DNA of 64,000 nucleotides from assembly GCF_016526145.1 (NCBI RefSeq), contig NZ_JADDUE010000010.1, forward strand, positions 211,940 through 275,939. The letters run 5' to 3'. Positions within the stretch are counted from its first letter, which is position 1. Each line of letters begins with the position of its first letter. Shown piece by piece: positions 8,199 to 16,167 of the stretch. The notes under the pieces are model-generated. The model made no database searches. It was given only the letters and a program-made list of their open reading frames with translations, and was not told the DNA's origin. The translations under genes were made by a program, and so were the position numbers. This DNA comes from Saccharopolyspora galaxeae. GTDB taxonomy: Bacteria; Actinomycetota; Actinomycetes; Mycobacteriales; Pseudonocardiaceae.

Positions 8199-8930
8199 TT
8201 ACTGATCTTCGGAGCCCTCATCGGGTCCGGAAGCTTCTTCGTCTGCGTGCTTCGCCTGGTAGTCACGCAGCGCGTCGCTGATGCCGAAGACGAAGGCTCT
8301 GTCCTCATCGGACATGTGGAGGAAGTCCGCTTCCAGGGTCACGGCGATGCGCCCGACACCCGATGCAAGCTTGACCTCCAGCACCGATTTGTTCTCCGCG
8401 CTCTGCGATTTCGCGCGAGTGGCGGACTTGGCGGCAGGGCGGCTGCGCCGGCGCTGCCTGGGCGCGGCAGCAGCTGGGGTGGGCATCCCTTTGGTCCATT
8501 CGGGACTGAGCGGGATACCTGCCAGCTCCGCTGCTTGCAAGAAGAAGTTGATCGCTCGGTTGCGGGTGTCCCCTTCTTGCCCGTAGATTTCACGCCAGGT
8601 GCTGTTCAGCTGCCCTGTGGTGGCGTGCATCTTCCCCATTTCCACGATGGGCTCATAGTGCTCGTGCAGCTGTTCTCCGATGATCCGTGGCCGGGAGTCC
8701 GGGTCGTAGACGAGTTCGCGCAGTCGTCCGGTAGGTCGGTCTTGATCATCGACGAGATCGAACTGCCGCAGCATTCCCAAGAAGCTCGTCTGCGTGGTGC
8801 CGGACATCCACTTCAGGTAGCTGCGATCGATCACCGCTGGCAGTGTGTCCTGGCTGGCCATGTGCTCCCAAGCACCGGTAAAGCTGCGCCAGGACAAGTA
8901 TGGAGGGATGAACGATTCCGCCTTGGTCAT
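8199..8930 (-). CDS. DUF5343-like protein, probable partner of the HNH-helicase
   Basis: 243 residues with a strong GGAGGT ribosome site. The N-terminal 140 residues (LPAVIDRSYLKWMSGTTQTS ... FDLVDDQDRPTGRL, then RPRIIGEQLHEHYEPI) have the pattern of DUF5343, a helical domain of unknown function often found near defence genes. A low-complexity Arg/Ala/Pro linker (about 155-185) joins it to a short acidic beta-rich tail ending EASGPDEGSEDQ. The basic linker and acidic tail suggest nucleic-acid and partner contacts. It is upstream of, and probably co-transcribed with, the HNH-helicase. 257 bp separate it from cas2, so it may have its own promoter there. No enzymatic motif is visible. Confidence 0.65.
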   Translation of the reverse strand: MTKAESFIPPYLSWRSFTGAWEHMASQDTLPAVIDRSYLKWMSGTTQTSFLGMLRQFDLVDDQDRPTGRLRELVYDPDSRPRIIGEQLHEHYEPIVEMGKMHATTGQLNSTWREIYGQEGDTRNRAINFFLQAAELAGIPLSPEWTKGMPTPAAAAPRQRRRSRPAAKSATRAKSQSAENKSVLEVKLASGVGRIAVTLEADFLHMSDEDRAFVFGISDALRDYQAKHADEEASGPDEGSEDQ

Positions 8931-9187
8931 GGCAGTACCTCCTGTTCCAGAGTTGTCGACGTGTTTCGCTCTGCGGCGCGATCGATGGAGACGGCCGTAA
9001 GAGCTGGACGTGGTAGTCGAAGAGCAGCGGATGCTCGCTCGCCCGACCGTCCGTTGGCGCCTGGGGAGGAGTCGTCAACGTAGCCACGTCTCGTGGTGCG
9101 GCCCAGACGAGGCAGCGTCCGGGACGCGGTCAGTCGCCGGCGCGGAGGCGTGTCACGAGAGAACGGTGCCATCGGGATATCTCCGCC

Positions 9188-9475
9188 TCAAACGACGTGC
9201 GGCCCGGACCGCGGCCACGGACGTTGCTGGCCGAGGATGTTGATCGGCACCGTGCTTTCCGGTCGCCCGAGGTCGACGAACAGCACTCGATCCTGACCGG
9301 TATCGATGACCTGCTGCAGCTCTACCCGCAAATCTGCTAGGTCCGCTTTGGACAGTTCGCAGCAGAACACCGAGAACTGGATTCGATCGCCATACCGCTC
9401 CACGATCTTCGCGACGCGCGGTAGCCGGTGTTCGTCGCGGATGTCGTAGGCCACCAGGTAACGATGCCGTGGCAT
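9188..9475 (-). CDS. cas2: CRISPR adaptation nuclease subunit Cas2
   Basis: 95 residues with the ferredoxin-like Cas2 fold: the first strand RYLVAYDIRDEHR carries the conserved Asp after YD, followed by the RVAKIVERYGDRIQFSVFCC helix-strand unit and RVLFVDLG near the C-terminus. Length is typical. Cas2 dimerises between two Cas1 dimers during spacer integration. The gene begins 6 bp after the Cas4-Cas1 gene, so the two are one operon. The last 20 residues (Pro/Gly/Trp-rich) are likely disordered. Confidence 0.95.
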   Translation of the reverse strand: MPRHRYLVAYDIRDEHRLPRVAKIVERYGDRIQFSVFCCELSKADLADLRVELQQVIDTGQDRVLFVDLGRPESTVPINILGQQRPWPRSGPHVV

Positions 9476-9481
9476 TCGGAA

Positions 9482-11128
9482 TCACCGGCTGGTGAAGGGT
9501 GTGTACTGCGGAATCTCGCCGAGCAGGTACGCGGCGAACAAGCGTGCCTGCACCTCCAGCGCTCGCCGATAGGTGATCCGGTAGCCGAAGATCGGATGCC
9601 GCACCTGCGTGGCGAGCCGTCGCTCGTAAGCACCGATGACCTTGCGTCGTCCCGGTTTGGTCAGTGCCACGGCGGTCGGCGTCACCTCGAAAACCGTCGC
9701 ATCGGCCTGCCGGTTGTTGATCAAAGTTAGCGCGGTCGAATCCCCGATCAATGGCCGGAATTCTTCAGCCAGGTCGAGTGCCAGGGCAGGACGCCCATAA
9801 CGGGGCCGGTGGTAGAGACCGAAATACGGGTCGAGCCCGAGGGCGTAACAAGCCACGGTCAAGTCTTTGATCAGCAGGGTGTACAAGTACGACAGCAGGC
9901 AGCTCACCGGGTCGCGGGGCGGCCGCCGAGTACGGCCCGTCTGATCGAATGACGGGCCAGGCAGGCGGTGATCACAACGGAATGCGGTGGGGAGCGCCCC
10001 GAAATAGGTCTGCCCGGCGGCGCCCTCGATGCCGAGCAGCGTGTCGATGCCGTCCGCCTTGCCTGCTTGACGAACCGCCTCGCCCAGCCGCGCCCGAGCA
10101 TTCTCCGCAGGCGGGGCGTTGCGGCGCAGCATGGTTCGGCAGTTGCGGATCTTGCCCAGCACAACGTTTCGTGCGCACGACAAAGCCTGGTCCGGCGAGG
10201 CCGTGTACTGGCGCCGCCGAACCTCCACATGCTTGCCGGCGCCCGGCACGCCGACGGCTTTCAGCCATCCACCGGTCGAGGTCCACACCACGGGGCTGCT
10301 TTGCTCGGCCAGCGCATGGATCGCCTGGGTCGTGACTTGGACCGGTCCGGACGCCACCAGATGGAGCACATCGCGCAGGCGCATCGACAACAGCTCGGTA
10401 CTGTCATGGGTCACCACGAGGTGACCATTACGGATCCCGACAGAGCTTCCCGGTTCGGTGGCATACAGCGGAAAACGGTCCGGATCGCGCGCCAGTAGAC
10501 GTCGTGGCGCAGTATTGTCGCGCGCGGAGAGTTCGTTGATCTCGTCCGGCATGCAGACCTGCAGCAGTGCGCAGCGCGGGCAGCGGTCGCTGTGTCGCAG
10601 CGGTGGCGGCGGTTCGGATTGATCGGCAACTGTCTGCGCGGCTCGCAAAGCAGCTCGGAGCTCATGTTCGGCCGCAGAAGTCCATTGCACCCGTTTACGA
10701 CGACGCGCCCGGTCGTACCAGATCCAGCCGTGATCGCAGTTGTATCCATGCCGGCGTAGCAACGAAATCTGCAGCAGAACCTGGGTCCGGTCGGTCGCCC
10801 ACGGGTTGCCGTCAGGGGCCGGTGCGCCCAGCCGGAACTCCACCGGGCAGGTCTCGGATGCGCCGTGCTCCACGACATCGCACACGGCGGTCACCCCGAG
10901 ATCTGCCGACGAGAGCCGAACCGAACGGGCGCGCCAATCTGTCGATCGAATGGTGTCCGCGGTGGGCATGGCCGATCCGGGACGGTCGACGACGCGGTGC
11001 ACGTGACGGCCGAGGCGGGTGTCGTCGGAATCTTGCCAGTGGCCTTGAACCTGCTCGAGATGGAACAGCCTGGGGCAGTACACGAACTTGCTCAACGCGC
11101 GAGCTGGAATGAAAGACTCGGGTTCCAT
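9482..11128 (-). CDS. cas4-cas1: Cas4-Cas1 fusion protein
   Basis: 548 residues if begun at ATG 11128, which is preceded by GGGGAAAG at good spacing; an upstream in-frame ATG at 11170 would add 14 residues. Residues 1-200 are Cas4: YCPRLF near the start and a C-terminal cluster CPRCALLQVC give the four iron-sulphur cysteines. Residues about 215-548 are Cas1, with the catalytic Glu in LLGIEGAAGQTYF, then the His and acidic pair in GLYHRPRYGRPALALDLAEE. Cas4 trims and orients prespacers by PAM while Cas1 integrates them. Such fusions are characteristic of type I-G loci. Here the partners are type III genes, which points to module exchange. Confidence 0.95.
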   Translation of the reverse strand: MEPESFIPARALSKFVYCPRLFHLEQVQGHWQDSDDTRLGRHVHRVVDRPGSAMPTADTIRSTDWRARSVRLSSADLGVTAVCDVVEHGASETCPVEFRLGAPAPDGNPWATDRTQVLLQISLLRRHGYNCDHGWIWYDRARRRKRVQWTSAAEHELRAALRAAQTVADQSEPPPPLRHSDRCPRCALLQVCMPDEINELSARDNTAPRRLLARDPDRFPLYATEPGSSVGIRNGHLVVTHDSTELLSMRLRDVLHLVASGPVQVTTQAIHALAEQSSPVVWTSTGGWLKAVGVPGAGKHVEVRRRQYTASPDQALSCARNVVLGKIRNCRTMLRRNAPPAENARARLGEAVRQAGKADGIDTLLGIEGAAGQTYFGALPTAFRCDHRLPGPSFDQTGRTRRPPRDPVSCLLSYLYTLLIKDLTVACYALGLDPYFGLYHRPRYGRPALALDLAEEFRPLIGDSTALTLINNRQADATVFEVTPTAVALTKPGRRKVIGAYERRLATQVRHPIFGYRITYRRALEVQARLFAAYLLGEIPQYTPFTSR

Positions 11129-11360
11129 GGTGCTTTCCCCGACGTGATTGCTCTTGTGCCCTCCCAGCATCGCGCGGACGGCATGCCCCTGGGGTTCGCA
11201 CTTTCGGGTGGATCGGACCGCTGCGCTTGCGTGACGCGGATTCCTGCGTCTTGCGTGGCGGGTGAGCTGGAAGTGGTCCCGCGAGCGGTCCGGTTCCGAT
11301 GTCCGCAGGCGTAACCGCTCGCATAAAGTCTGTGCAGGTCAACCGGTCAGCGGGATAAGC

Positions 11361-11454
11361 TAAGATCGACACGGTCGGCTGGAGCGATCTCCATCGGCCG
11401 CCGCTCGCGATGATCTTTGAAAACCCAGGTCAGAGGCCTCGTCTTCGGGATGCC
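11361..11454 (+). promoter_or_regulatory. Leader and promoter of CRISPR array 2
   Basis: It begins with TAAGATCGAC (putative -10 at 11361-11366) and contains the 41-bp core (11384-11424) identical, in inverted orientation, to the leader of array 1. From the TAAGAT box to the first repeat is 88 bp, as in array 1. Bases 11129-11360 between this and the Cas4-Cas1 start show no gene. Confidence 0.75.
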
Positions 11455-11856
11455 CTGTCACCGGCTCCTCGAGCCGGTCCCCATTGCGGCCGCGATCGCT
11501 CCAACAACCTCGGCATCGTCGCGATCCTGTCACCGGCTCCTCGAGCCGGTCCCCATTGCGGCCAGCCGCGCTCGCAGGTGTGCCGGACCGCGGCCGCGGC
11601 TGTCACCGGCTCCTCGAGCCGGTCCCCATTGCGGCACTGCGGCGCGGGACACCGTCTGCTCAGCGCCGTCGACTGTCACCGGCTCCTCGAGCCGGTCCCC
11701 ATTGCGGCGGGCGCGGGTCGTCGCCGGGGTTGAGCTGGTCTCGGTAGCGGCTGTCACCGGCTCCTCGATCCGGTCCCCATTGCGGCTGCACGATGTTGAC
11801 CACACCGACCAGCCCGGCCACTGTCACCGGCTCCTCGAGTCGGTCCTCATTTCGGC
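11455..11856 (+). CRISPR. CRISPR array 2 (6 repeats, 5 spacers; transcribed rightward)
   Basis: 36-bp repeats start at 11455, 11527, 11600, 11673, 11751 and 11821; spacers are 36, 37, 37, 42 and 34 bp. The repeat equals that of array 1 in RNA sense except for two T-to-C changes, one in the hairpin triloop and one near the 3' end. The 8-bp stem is untouched. The unit at 11751 has one stem change and the unit at 11821 several, marking the leader-distal end. The orientation is opposite to array 1, with the leader toward the adaptation genes. Confidence 0.97.
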
Positions 11857-11924
11857 ACGGCGACACTGGCCACGAACAGCACGGTGGACAGCGGCCGGCC
11901 GGTTCTCCGGGCGGGTGGCTGTTC

Positions 11925-11954
11925 GTATCCGACGATGTCTCCATCGTCGGATAC
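11925..11954. terminator. Perfect 13-bp hairpin between array 2 and a DeoR gene
   Basis: GTATCCGACGATG pairs perfectly with CATCGTCGGATAC across a TCTC tetraloop. No T-run follows. It sits between array 2 (rightward) and the convergent DeoR gene, so a bidirectional terminator is the simplest reading. Confidence 0.7.
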
Positions 11955-11986
11955 CGGGCGGTGGAAAGCTGTTGCGCGGCAAGCGT

Positions 11987-12775
11987 TCAAGCGCGTGCGG
12001 GCACCGTGGTCCGCACCTCAACCCCGCACTTCTCCGCCGCCCGAAGTTCCTTGCGCGACACCGCGTCATCGGTGATCAGGGTCTGATATCCGCTCAGATC
12101 CCCATGCGCGTACGTAGCCGTGCGGCCGAACTTGCCGCCGTCGACGGCCAGGATCGAGCGGCCGGCGGCGGCCACGAAGCCTTCCTTGTTCTCCGCGTAC
12201 TCCCGCACCGGGTGGGACAACCCGCCATTGTGGACACACGTGGCGGTCAGGAATGCGACGTCCACGCGGAAGCGGTCGAGCTGGCGCAGTACCTCGGGTC
12301 CCGCGCAGGACTCGAATTCCGGGTGGACGCGGTCGCCGAGCAGCGTGACGGTCGCGGACTCGGACAGCAGGTAGCTCACCCGCAGCGAGTTCGTGACGAC
12401 CTGCAGCTGCTCCACTTCGGACAGTGCCCGGACGAACGGGAAAAGCGTGCTGCCGCAGTCGATGAGCACGGTGTCGCCGGGTGCGACGAGGTCGAGCAGC
12501 GGCTCGGCGATGGCCGCCTTGAACTCCGCGTTGACGTGTTCGCGCAGGCGCAGCGAACTCTCCCGCTGCACGGTGCTGAACGCCGCCGCCACCCCGCGCC
12601 GCTTCTGCAGCAGGTTGCGGGACTGGAGGTCGTCGAGGTCGCGGTGCGCCGTCATCACGCTGACCCCGAGGCGGTGCGCGAGTTGGTCGATGCGGACCTC
12701 CCCGGCGCCGGTGACCAGGCGCAACGCCTCCTGTCGACGCTGCTCGACCTCGGCGGCCGACTTCCGGACCGGCAT
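11987..12775 (-). CDS. DeoR/GlpR-family transcriptional regulator
   Basis: 262 residues from ATG 12775, chosen for its GGGAGG ribosome site; an ORF extension to 12814 would lose it. The N-terminal helix-turn-helix is about residues 20-65 (IDQLAHRLGVSVMTAHRDLD), with His where most relatives have Arg in 'TxRRDL'. The C-terminal DeoR sensor, a ribose-isomerase-like fold, begins with PLLDLVAPGDTVLIDCGSTL and includes VVTNSLRVSYLL and ILAVDGGKFG. Such regulators bind sugar phosphates. It is divergent from the polyol-type MFS gene, with 193 bp between them, and probably controls it. Confidence 0.9.
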   Translation of the reverse strand: MPVRKSAAEVEQRRQEALRLVTGAGEVRIDQLAHRLGVSVMTAHRDLDDLQSRNLLQKRRGVAAAFSTVQRESSLRLREHVNAEFKAAIAEPLLDLVAPGDTVLIDCGSTLFPFVRALSEVEQLQVVTNSLRVSYLLSESATVTLLGDRVHPEFESCAGPEVLRQLDRFRVDVAFLTATCVHNGGLSHPVREYAENKEGFVAAAGRSILAVDGGKFGRTATYAHGDLSGYQTLITDDAVSRKELRAAEKCGVEVRTTVPARA

Positions 12776-12968
12776 CGCGACCTCCCGACTGTGGAAACCA
12801 CCAGAGTATCCCACAATTTGTGTGAAGATCTTGCTCAGATCTCGGGTCTTGTTGCAGGTTGTCCGTCACGAACCGGCCGCCGCCGGCGCGGGAACTCGCC
12901 GTCGCCGTGGTGACCAGCGGAAACCTGCTACGACCCGGGCGCCGCTGCCCGTCAGGAGGTCCACGAAC
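12776..12968. promoter_or_regulatory. Divergent promoter region of the DeoR regulator and MFS permease
   Basis: The 193-bp gap contains an A/T-rich near-palindrome CACAATTTGTGTG around 12810-12822, in contrast with the GC-rich surroundings. It is a plausible operator for the DeoR protein. An AGGAGGT at 12954-12960 serves the MFS start. The operator assignment is inference. Confidence 0.4.
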
Positions 12969-14273
12969 GTGGTGTCAACCGGCCACGAGCCGCCCGCGAA
13001 CTTCTTCGACCGGATAGGCATCCCGCGCACCCTGCTGTGGGGCTACGTCGGGATGTTGCTGTTCATGATCGGTGACGGGGTGGAGACCAGCTACCTCTCC
13101 ACCTACTTCAAAACCGAGTTCGGCTTCACCGAAGCCAGCGTGGGCGTCATCTTCACCACCTACGGCATCGCCGCCGCCGTGGGCGCGTTCCTGTCCGGCG
13201 GGCTCTCCGACCGGTGGGGGCCGCGCAAGGTCATGATGGCCGGCACCGCGATCTGGGCCGTCTGCCACGCGGTGCTGCTGGCGGTGGCCGTGCCGACCGG
13301 GAGCTACGCGCTGATCCTGATCACCTACGGGATCCGCGGCCTCGGCTACCCGCTGTTCGCCTACGGCTTCCTGGTGTGGGTCATGGCGGGAGCGCCGAAG
13401 CAGCAGATCAGCAAGGCGCTCGGCTGGTACTGGTTCTCGTTCACCATGGGATATCCGGTGCTGGGTTCCGGCGCGGTCTCGGTGCTGAAGCCGACCATCG
13501 GCTACTACCCGACGCTGTGGGTGTCGCTGCTGCTGATCCTGGTGGGCTCGGCGATCGTGTTCACGATGCTCAAGGAGCGTTCCGGCTACGGAGGACTCAG
13601 CCAAGGCGCCGAACGCGCGAGCGTCGTGCAGACCCTCGTCGGCTGCGTCACGATCATGTTCGAGAAGCCGAAGGTCGGCATGGGCGCGCTGATGCGCCTG
13701 ATCAACACCACTTCGCAGTTCGGCGTGTGGGTGTTCGTGCCGCTGTACCTGATCCAGGAAGTCGGGTTCGGCTCCGAGGAGTGGTCCACGCTCCTGATGA
13801 TCATGATGGGCTCGAACCTGGTCGGCGTGGTCGTGCTCGGCGCGGTCGGCGACCGGTGGAGCGGGAGCCAGACCATCGTCTGGTTCGGCGGTGTGCTCGC
13901 CGCGGTCGCCTGCCTCGGGCTGTACTACGTGCCGGCCACGTTCGGCCACAACTACGCGCTGGTCGCGGTCGCGTGCGCGATCTTCGGGGTCGGCATGGCC
14001 GGGTACGTCCCGCTGCCGCCGCTGATGACCATGCACGCGCCGAACCGCACCGGACAGGTCATGTCCACCTACACGCTCGGCGCGGGCGCCAGCCAGGCGC
14101 TCGGGCCGGCCATCGGCACGGCGTTCATCGGCATCCTCGGCATCCAGGGCGTGCTGTGGATCTACGCGGTGCTGCACCTGATCAGCGCCGGACTGGCGCT
14201 GGTCATCCGCACTTCCAGCGCCACTGAAGAGGAAATCGCCGCGGCGCCCAAGGACGCGGTCCCGGCGCACTGA
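12969..14273 (+). CDS. MFS permease, polyol/sugar-alcohol type (RbtT/DalT/CsbX-like)
   Basis: 434 residues from GTG 12969, eight bases after AGGAGGT; an in-frame extension upstream overlaps the regulator and is rejected. Twelve hydrophobic segments are apparent. The opening FDRIGIPRTLLWGYVGMLLF and MIGDGVETSYLSTYFKTEFG are close to ribitol/arabitol proton symporters of the RbtT/DalT/CsbX branch. The MFS loop 2-3 motif appears as GGLSDRWGPRKV. No polyol dehydrogenase or kinase is adjacent, so the substrate is open. The divergent DeoR gene is the probable regulator. It is followed by an imperfect hairpin at 14281-14305. Confidence 0.85.
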   Translation: MVSTGHEPPANFFDRIGIPRTLLWGYVGMLLFMIGDGVETSYLSTYFKTEFGFTEASVGVIFTTYGIAAAVGAFLSGGLSDRWGPRKVMMAGTAIWAVCHAVLLAVAVPTGSYALILITYGIRGLGYPLFAYGFLVWVMAGAPKQQISKALGWYWFSFTMGYPVLGSGAVSVLKPTIGYYPTLWVSLLLILVGSAIVFTMLKERSGYGGLSQGAERASVVQTLVGCVTIMFEKPKVGMGALMRLINTTSQFGVWVFVPLYLIQEVGFGSEEWSTLLMIMMGSNLVGVVVLGAVGDRWSGSQTIVWFGGVLAAVACLGLYYVPATFGHNYALVAVACAIFGVGMAGYVPLPPLMTMHAPNRTGQVMSTYTLGAGASQALGPAIGTAFIGILGIQGVLWIYAVLHLISAGLALVIRTSSATEEEIAAAPKDAVPAH

Positions 14274-14280
14274 CGCCCGC

Positions 14281-14305
14281 GGGGGCCTGCCGCGCGCAGA
14301 CCCCC
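14281..14305. terminator. Hairpin between convergent MFS and DUF4442 genes
   Basis: GGGGGCCTGC can pair with GCAGACCCCC, with one internal mismatch, around a short GC loop. It lies in the 33-bp gap between two converging genes and probably acts on both. Confidence 0.5.
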
Positions 14306-14306
14306 G

Positions 14307-14771
14307 TCAAGCCTTCTTCGCGGACACGCGCATCGAGATGTCGGCGGTGACGACGGCGTCGCCCGCGGCGTCCAGAATCCGCACCGGCACGACCCACTCC
14401 GCGGGCTCGTCGGAGAGTTCCGGGAGCTCCAGCTCGGCGACGCCGCGCAGGTCCGTTTTCGCTTTCGCGAGGTAGCGGACGGTCATTCCCGTGGGAATCC
14501 AGCGGTGCGAGCCGGGCAGGCTCGCCTCCATCAGCATCCCGGCCGCGACCTCGGCGAGATTGCACGCGGCGATCGCGTGGAACGTTCCGAGGTGGTTGTG
14601 CACCCGGCGGCGGTTGGTCGCGCGCACCTCGCAACGGCCCGGACGCATCTCGGTGATGTGCGGGCGGATCGTGCGGAAGTACGGCGCCCGCAGGCACACC
14701 GCCCAGGAGAACAACCGGGTTCCCAGCGGCTTCGGCTCCAGCTTCCGCCACATCTGCATGGTCGAGGACAT
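14307..14771 (-). CDS. DUF4442 hotdog-fold thioesterase-like protein
   Basis: 154 residues from ATG 14771 with an AAGGAG site. The segment RRRVHNHLGTFHAIAACNLA (about residues 55-75) and the following helix-strand layout (AEVAAGMLME, then WIPTGMTVRYLAKAKTDLRG) match the DUF4442/PaaI-like single-hotdog family, which includes acyl-CoA thioesterases. The substrate cannot be told. It converges with the MFS gene and is divergent from the B12-transport operon, and looks like a stand-alone gene. Confidence 0.75.
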   Translation of the reverse strand: MSSTMQMWRKLEPKPLGTRLFSWAVCLRAPYFRTIRPHITEMRPGRCEVRATNRRRVHNHLGTFHAIAACNLAEVAAGMLMEASLPGSHRWIPTGMTVRYLAKAKTDLRGVAELELPELSDEPAEWVVPVRILDAAGDAVVTADISMRVSAKKA

Positions 14772-14914
14772 CACGGACTCCTTGGGACACCGGTCATTAC
14801 CGGCGGGTAACTTATTCTGCAAGGTGGCCGCCGGTCAACCGGTCGCCGTCCGGAGCGGGCCGATCGCTCTGGGCGGGCGCGAGCAACGTCACCATGTCCG
14901 TTCGGTGGTATGTC

Positions 14915-15085
14915 CGGTTAGGGTGCTCGGCGAGCCAGTCGTGCCCACGTGGCCAGGGAATCCGGTCGGAAGCCGGAACTGACGCGCAGCGGTGGGGGTG
15001 ATGGGCGGGGCGATGCCACTGGATCCGTTCCGGGAAGGCGGCCCCGTCCGGTGCGAACCCGAGTCCGAAGACCTGCTGGCTCCCC
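14915..15085 (+). ncRNA. Cobalamin (AdoCbl) riboswitch
   Basis: The core landmarks are all present in order: AGGGAATCCGG (14955-14965) followed by AGCCGGAACTGACGCGCAG, the GCCACTGG box at 15015-15022, CGGGAAGGCGG at 15031-15041, and GTCCGAAGACCTGCTGG at 15063-15079. These are the conserved pieces of the B12-box riboswitch. It precedes a lipoprotein-permease-ATPase operon, which is then most probably a cobalamin importer shut off by adenosylcobalamin. Exact ends are approximate. A helix over the ribosome site of the lipoprotein gene (about 15140-15156) would be the expression platform; I did not fold it. Confidence 0.88.
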
Positions 15086-15156
15086 GGGCCGCAGGCGGTG
15101 CCGGGTCGTGGCCGACCGGGCTTCGCGCATGGGCCCGGGGTGAGGATCGCAAAGCA

Positions 15157-16167
15157 GTGTTCGCTGTTCGCGCCCGCGCGTTGCGCGCCGGGCTGGTGGT
15201 GCTGGCCGCCGTTGTGCTCGCTTCCTGTTCCGCACCCGCTCCGAAAGAGGACGCCGGAGGCGGGAAAACGCTGCGCAACTGCGGAACCGACGTCACTGTG
15301 GACGGTCCGCCGCAGCGCGCGGTGAGCCTGAACCAGTCCACCACCGAGATCATGCTCTCGCTCGGGCTGGCCGATCGGATGGTGGGCACGGCGACCTGGA
15401 CCGATCCGGTGGATCCGGCGTTGGCGCAGGCCAACGCGACGGTGCCGCGGCTCGCCGAGAACAATCCGTCGTACGAGGCGGTGCTGGGCACCGAGCCGGA
15501 CATCGTGCTCGGGGCCTATCAAGCCGTGTTCACCGACGAAGGCGTCGCCGATCGCGAGCGGTTCGGCGAACTCGGCGTGCCCACATATCTGTCGCCGAGC
15601 AACTGCTTCCCGGAGGCCGCGCCGCTGGCCGAACCGGTCGAGCTCGACGACATCTACCGGGAAGTGCAGGAGATCGCCGACATCTTCGGCGTTCCGGAAC
15701 GCGGGCGCGCGCTCACCGCGCAGCTGCGCGAACGGGTGGCCGCCGCGCGGCAGCGGGTCGACCGGTTGGAGTCCACCAAGGACACATCGGTGCTGTTCTG
15801 GTTCGCCCGCACGGAATCGCCCTACGTGGCGGGATCCACCGGTGCACCGGCGATCATGGCCAGGGAGCTGGGCGTGCGCAACGCCTACGACGACGCGCGG
15901 TCGATGTGGCCGCAAGTGTCCTGGGAGGACATCCTCGCCCGCGATCCCGACCTGCTCGTGCTCGGCGACCTGACTCGCGACGGAGAAGGCGACGGCCTTG
16001 CCGCGAAACGGGATTTCCTGCGCGCCGACCCGGCGGTGTCCCGGCTGGCCGCGGTGCGCGACGAGCGGTCGATGGGCATGACCGGCACCGAGCTCAACGT
16101 CAGCATCCGCACTGTGCAAGGGATCGAGCGGCTCGCGGACAAACTCGTCGAACTGGACCGGCGTTGA
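15157..16167 (+). CDS. btuF: Cobalamin-type ABC transporter substrate-binding lipoprotein
   Basis: 336 residues from GTG 15157, preceded by a GAGGATC element. An upstream extension in frame reads into the riboswitch and is rejected. The first 27 residues are a lipoprotein signal (hydrophobic AGLVVLAAVVLASC, lipobox LASC). The body is a periplasmic-binding fold of the FecB/BtuF class: VSLNQSTTEIMLSLGLADRM, EPDIVLGAYQ, VLFWFARTESPYVAGSTG and DPDLLVLGDL. The family carries B12 or ferric siderophores; the riboswitch argues for B12 or a related corrinoid. The permease starts inside its stop codon. Confidence 0.85.
   Translation: MFAVRARALRAGLVVLAAVVLASCSAPAPKEDAGGGKTLRNCGTDVTVDGPPQRAVSLNQSTTEIMLSLGLADRMVGTATWTDPVDPALAQANATVPRLAENNPSYEAVLGTEPDIVLGAYQAVFTDEGVADRERFGELGVPTYLSPSNCFPEAAPLAEPVELDDIYREVQEIADIFGVPERGRALTAQLRERVAAARQRVDRLESTKDTSVLFWFARTESPYVAGSTGAPAIMARELGVRNAYDDARSMWPQVSWEDILARDPDLLVLGDLTRDGEGDGLAAKRDFLRADPAVSRLAAVRDERSMGMTGTELNVSIRTVQGIERLADKLVELDRR

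Noticed and set aside
11410..11747. Open frames across array 2 with repeated HRLLEPVPIAA-type peptides
   Set aside because: Same cause: repeat translation. The long frame continuing to 12913 overlaps the DeoR gene on the opposite strand.
1..11956. Calling the whole locus type I-G
   Set aside because: cas8, csb1 and an HD-containing cas3 are absent from the window, while Cas10 and large RAMP genes are present.
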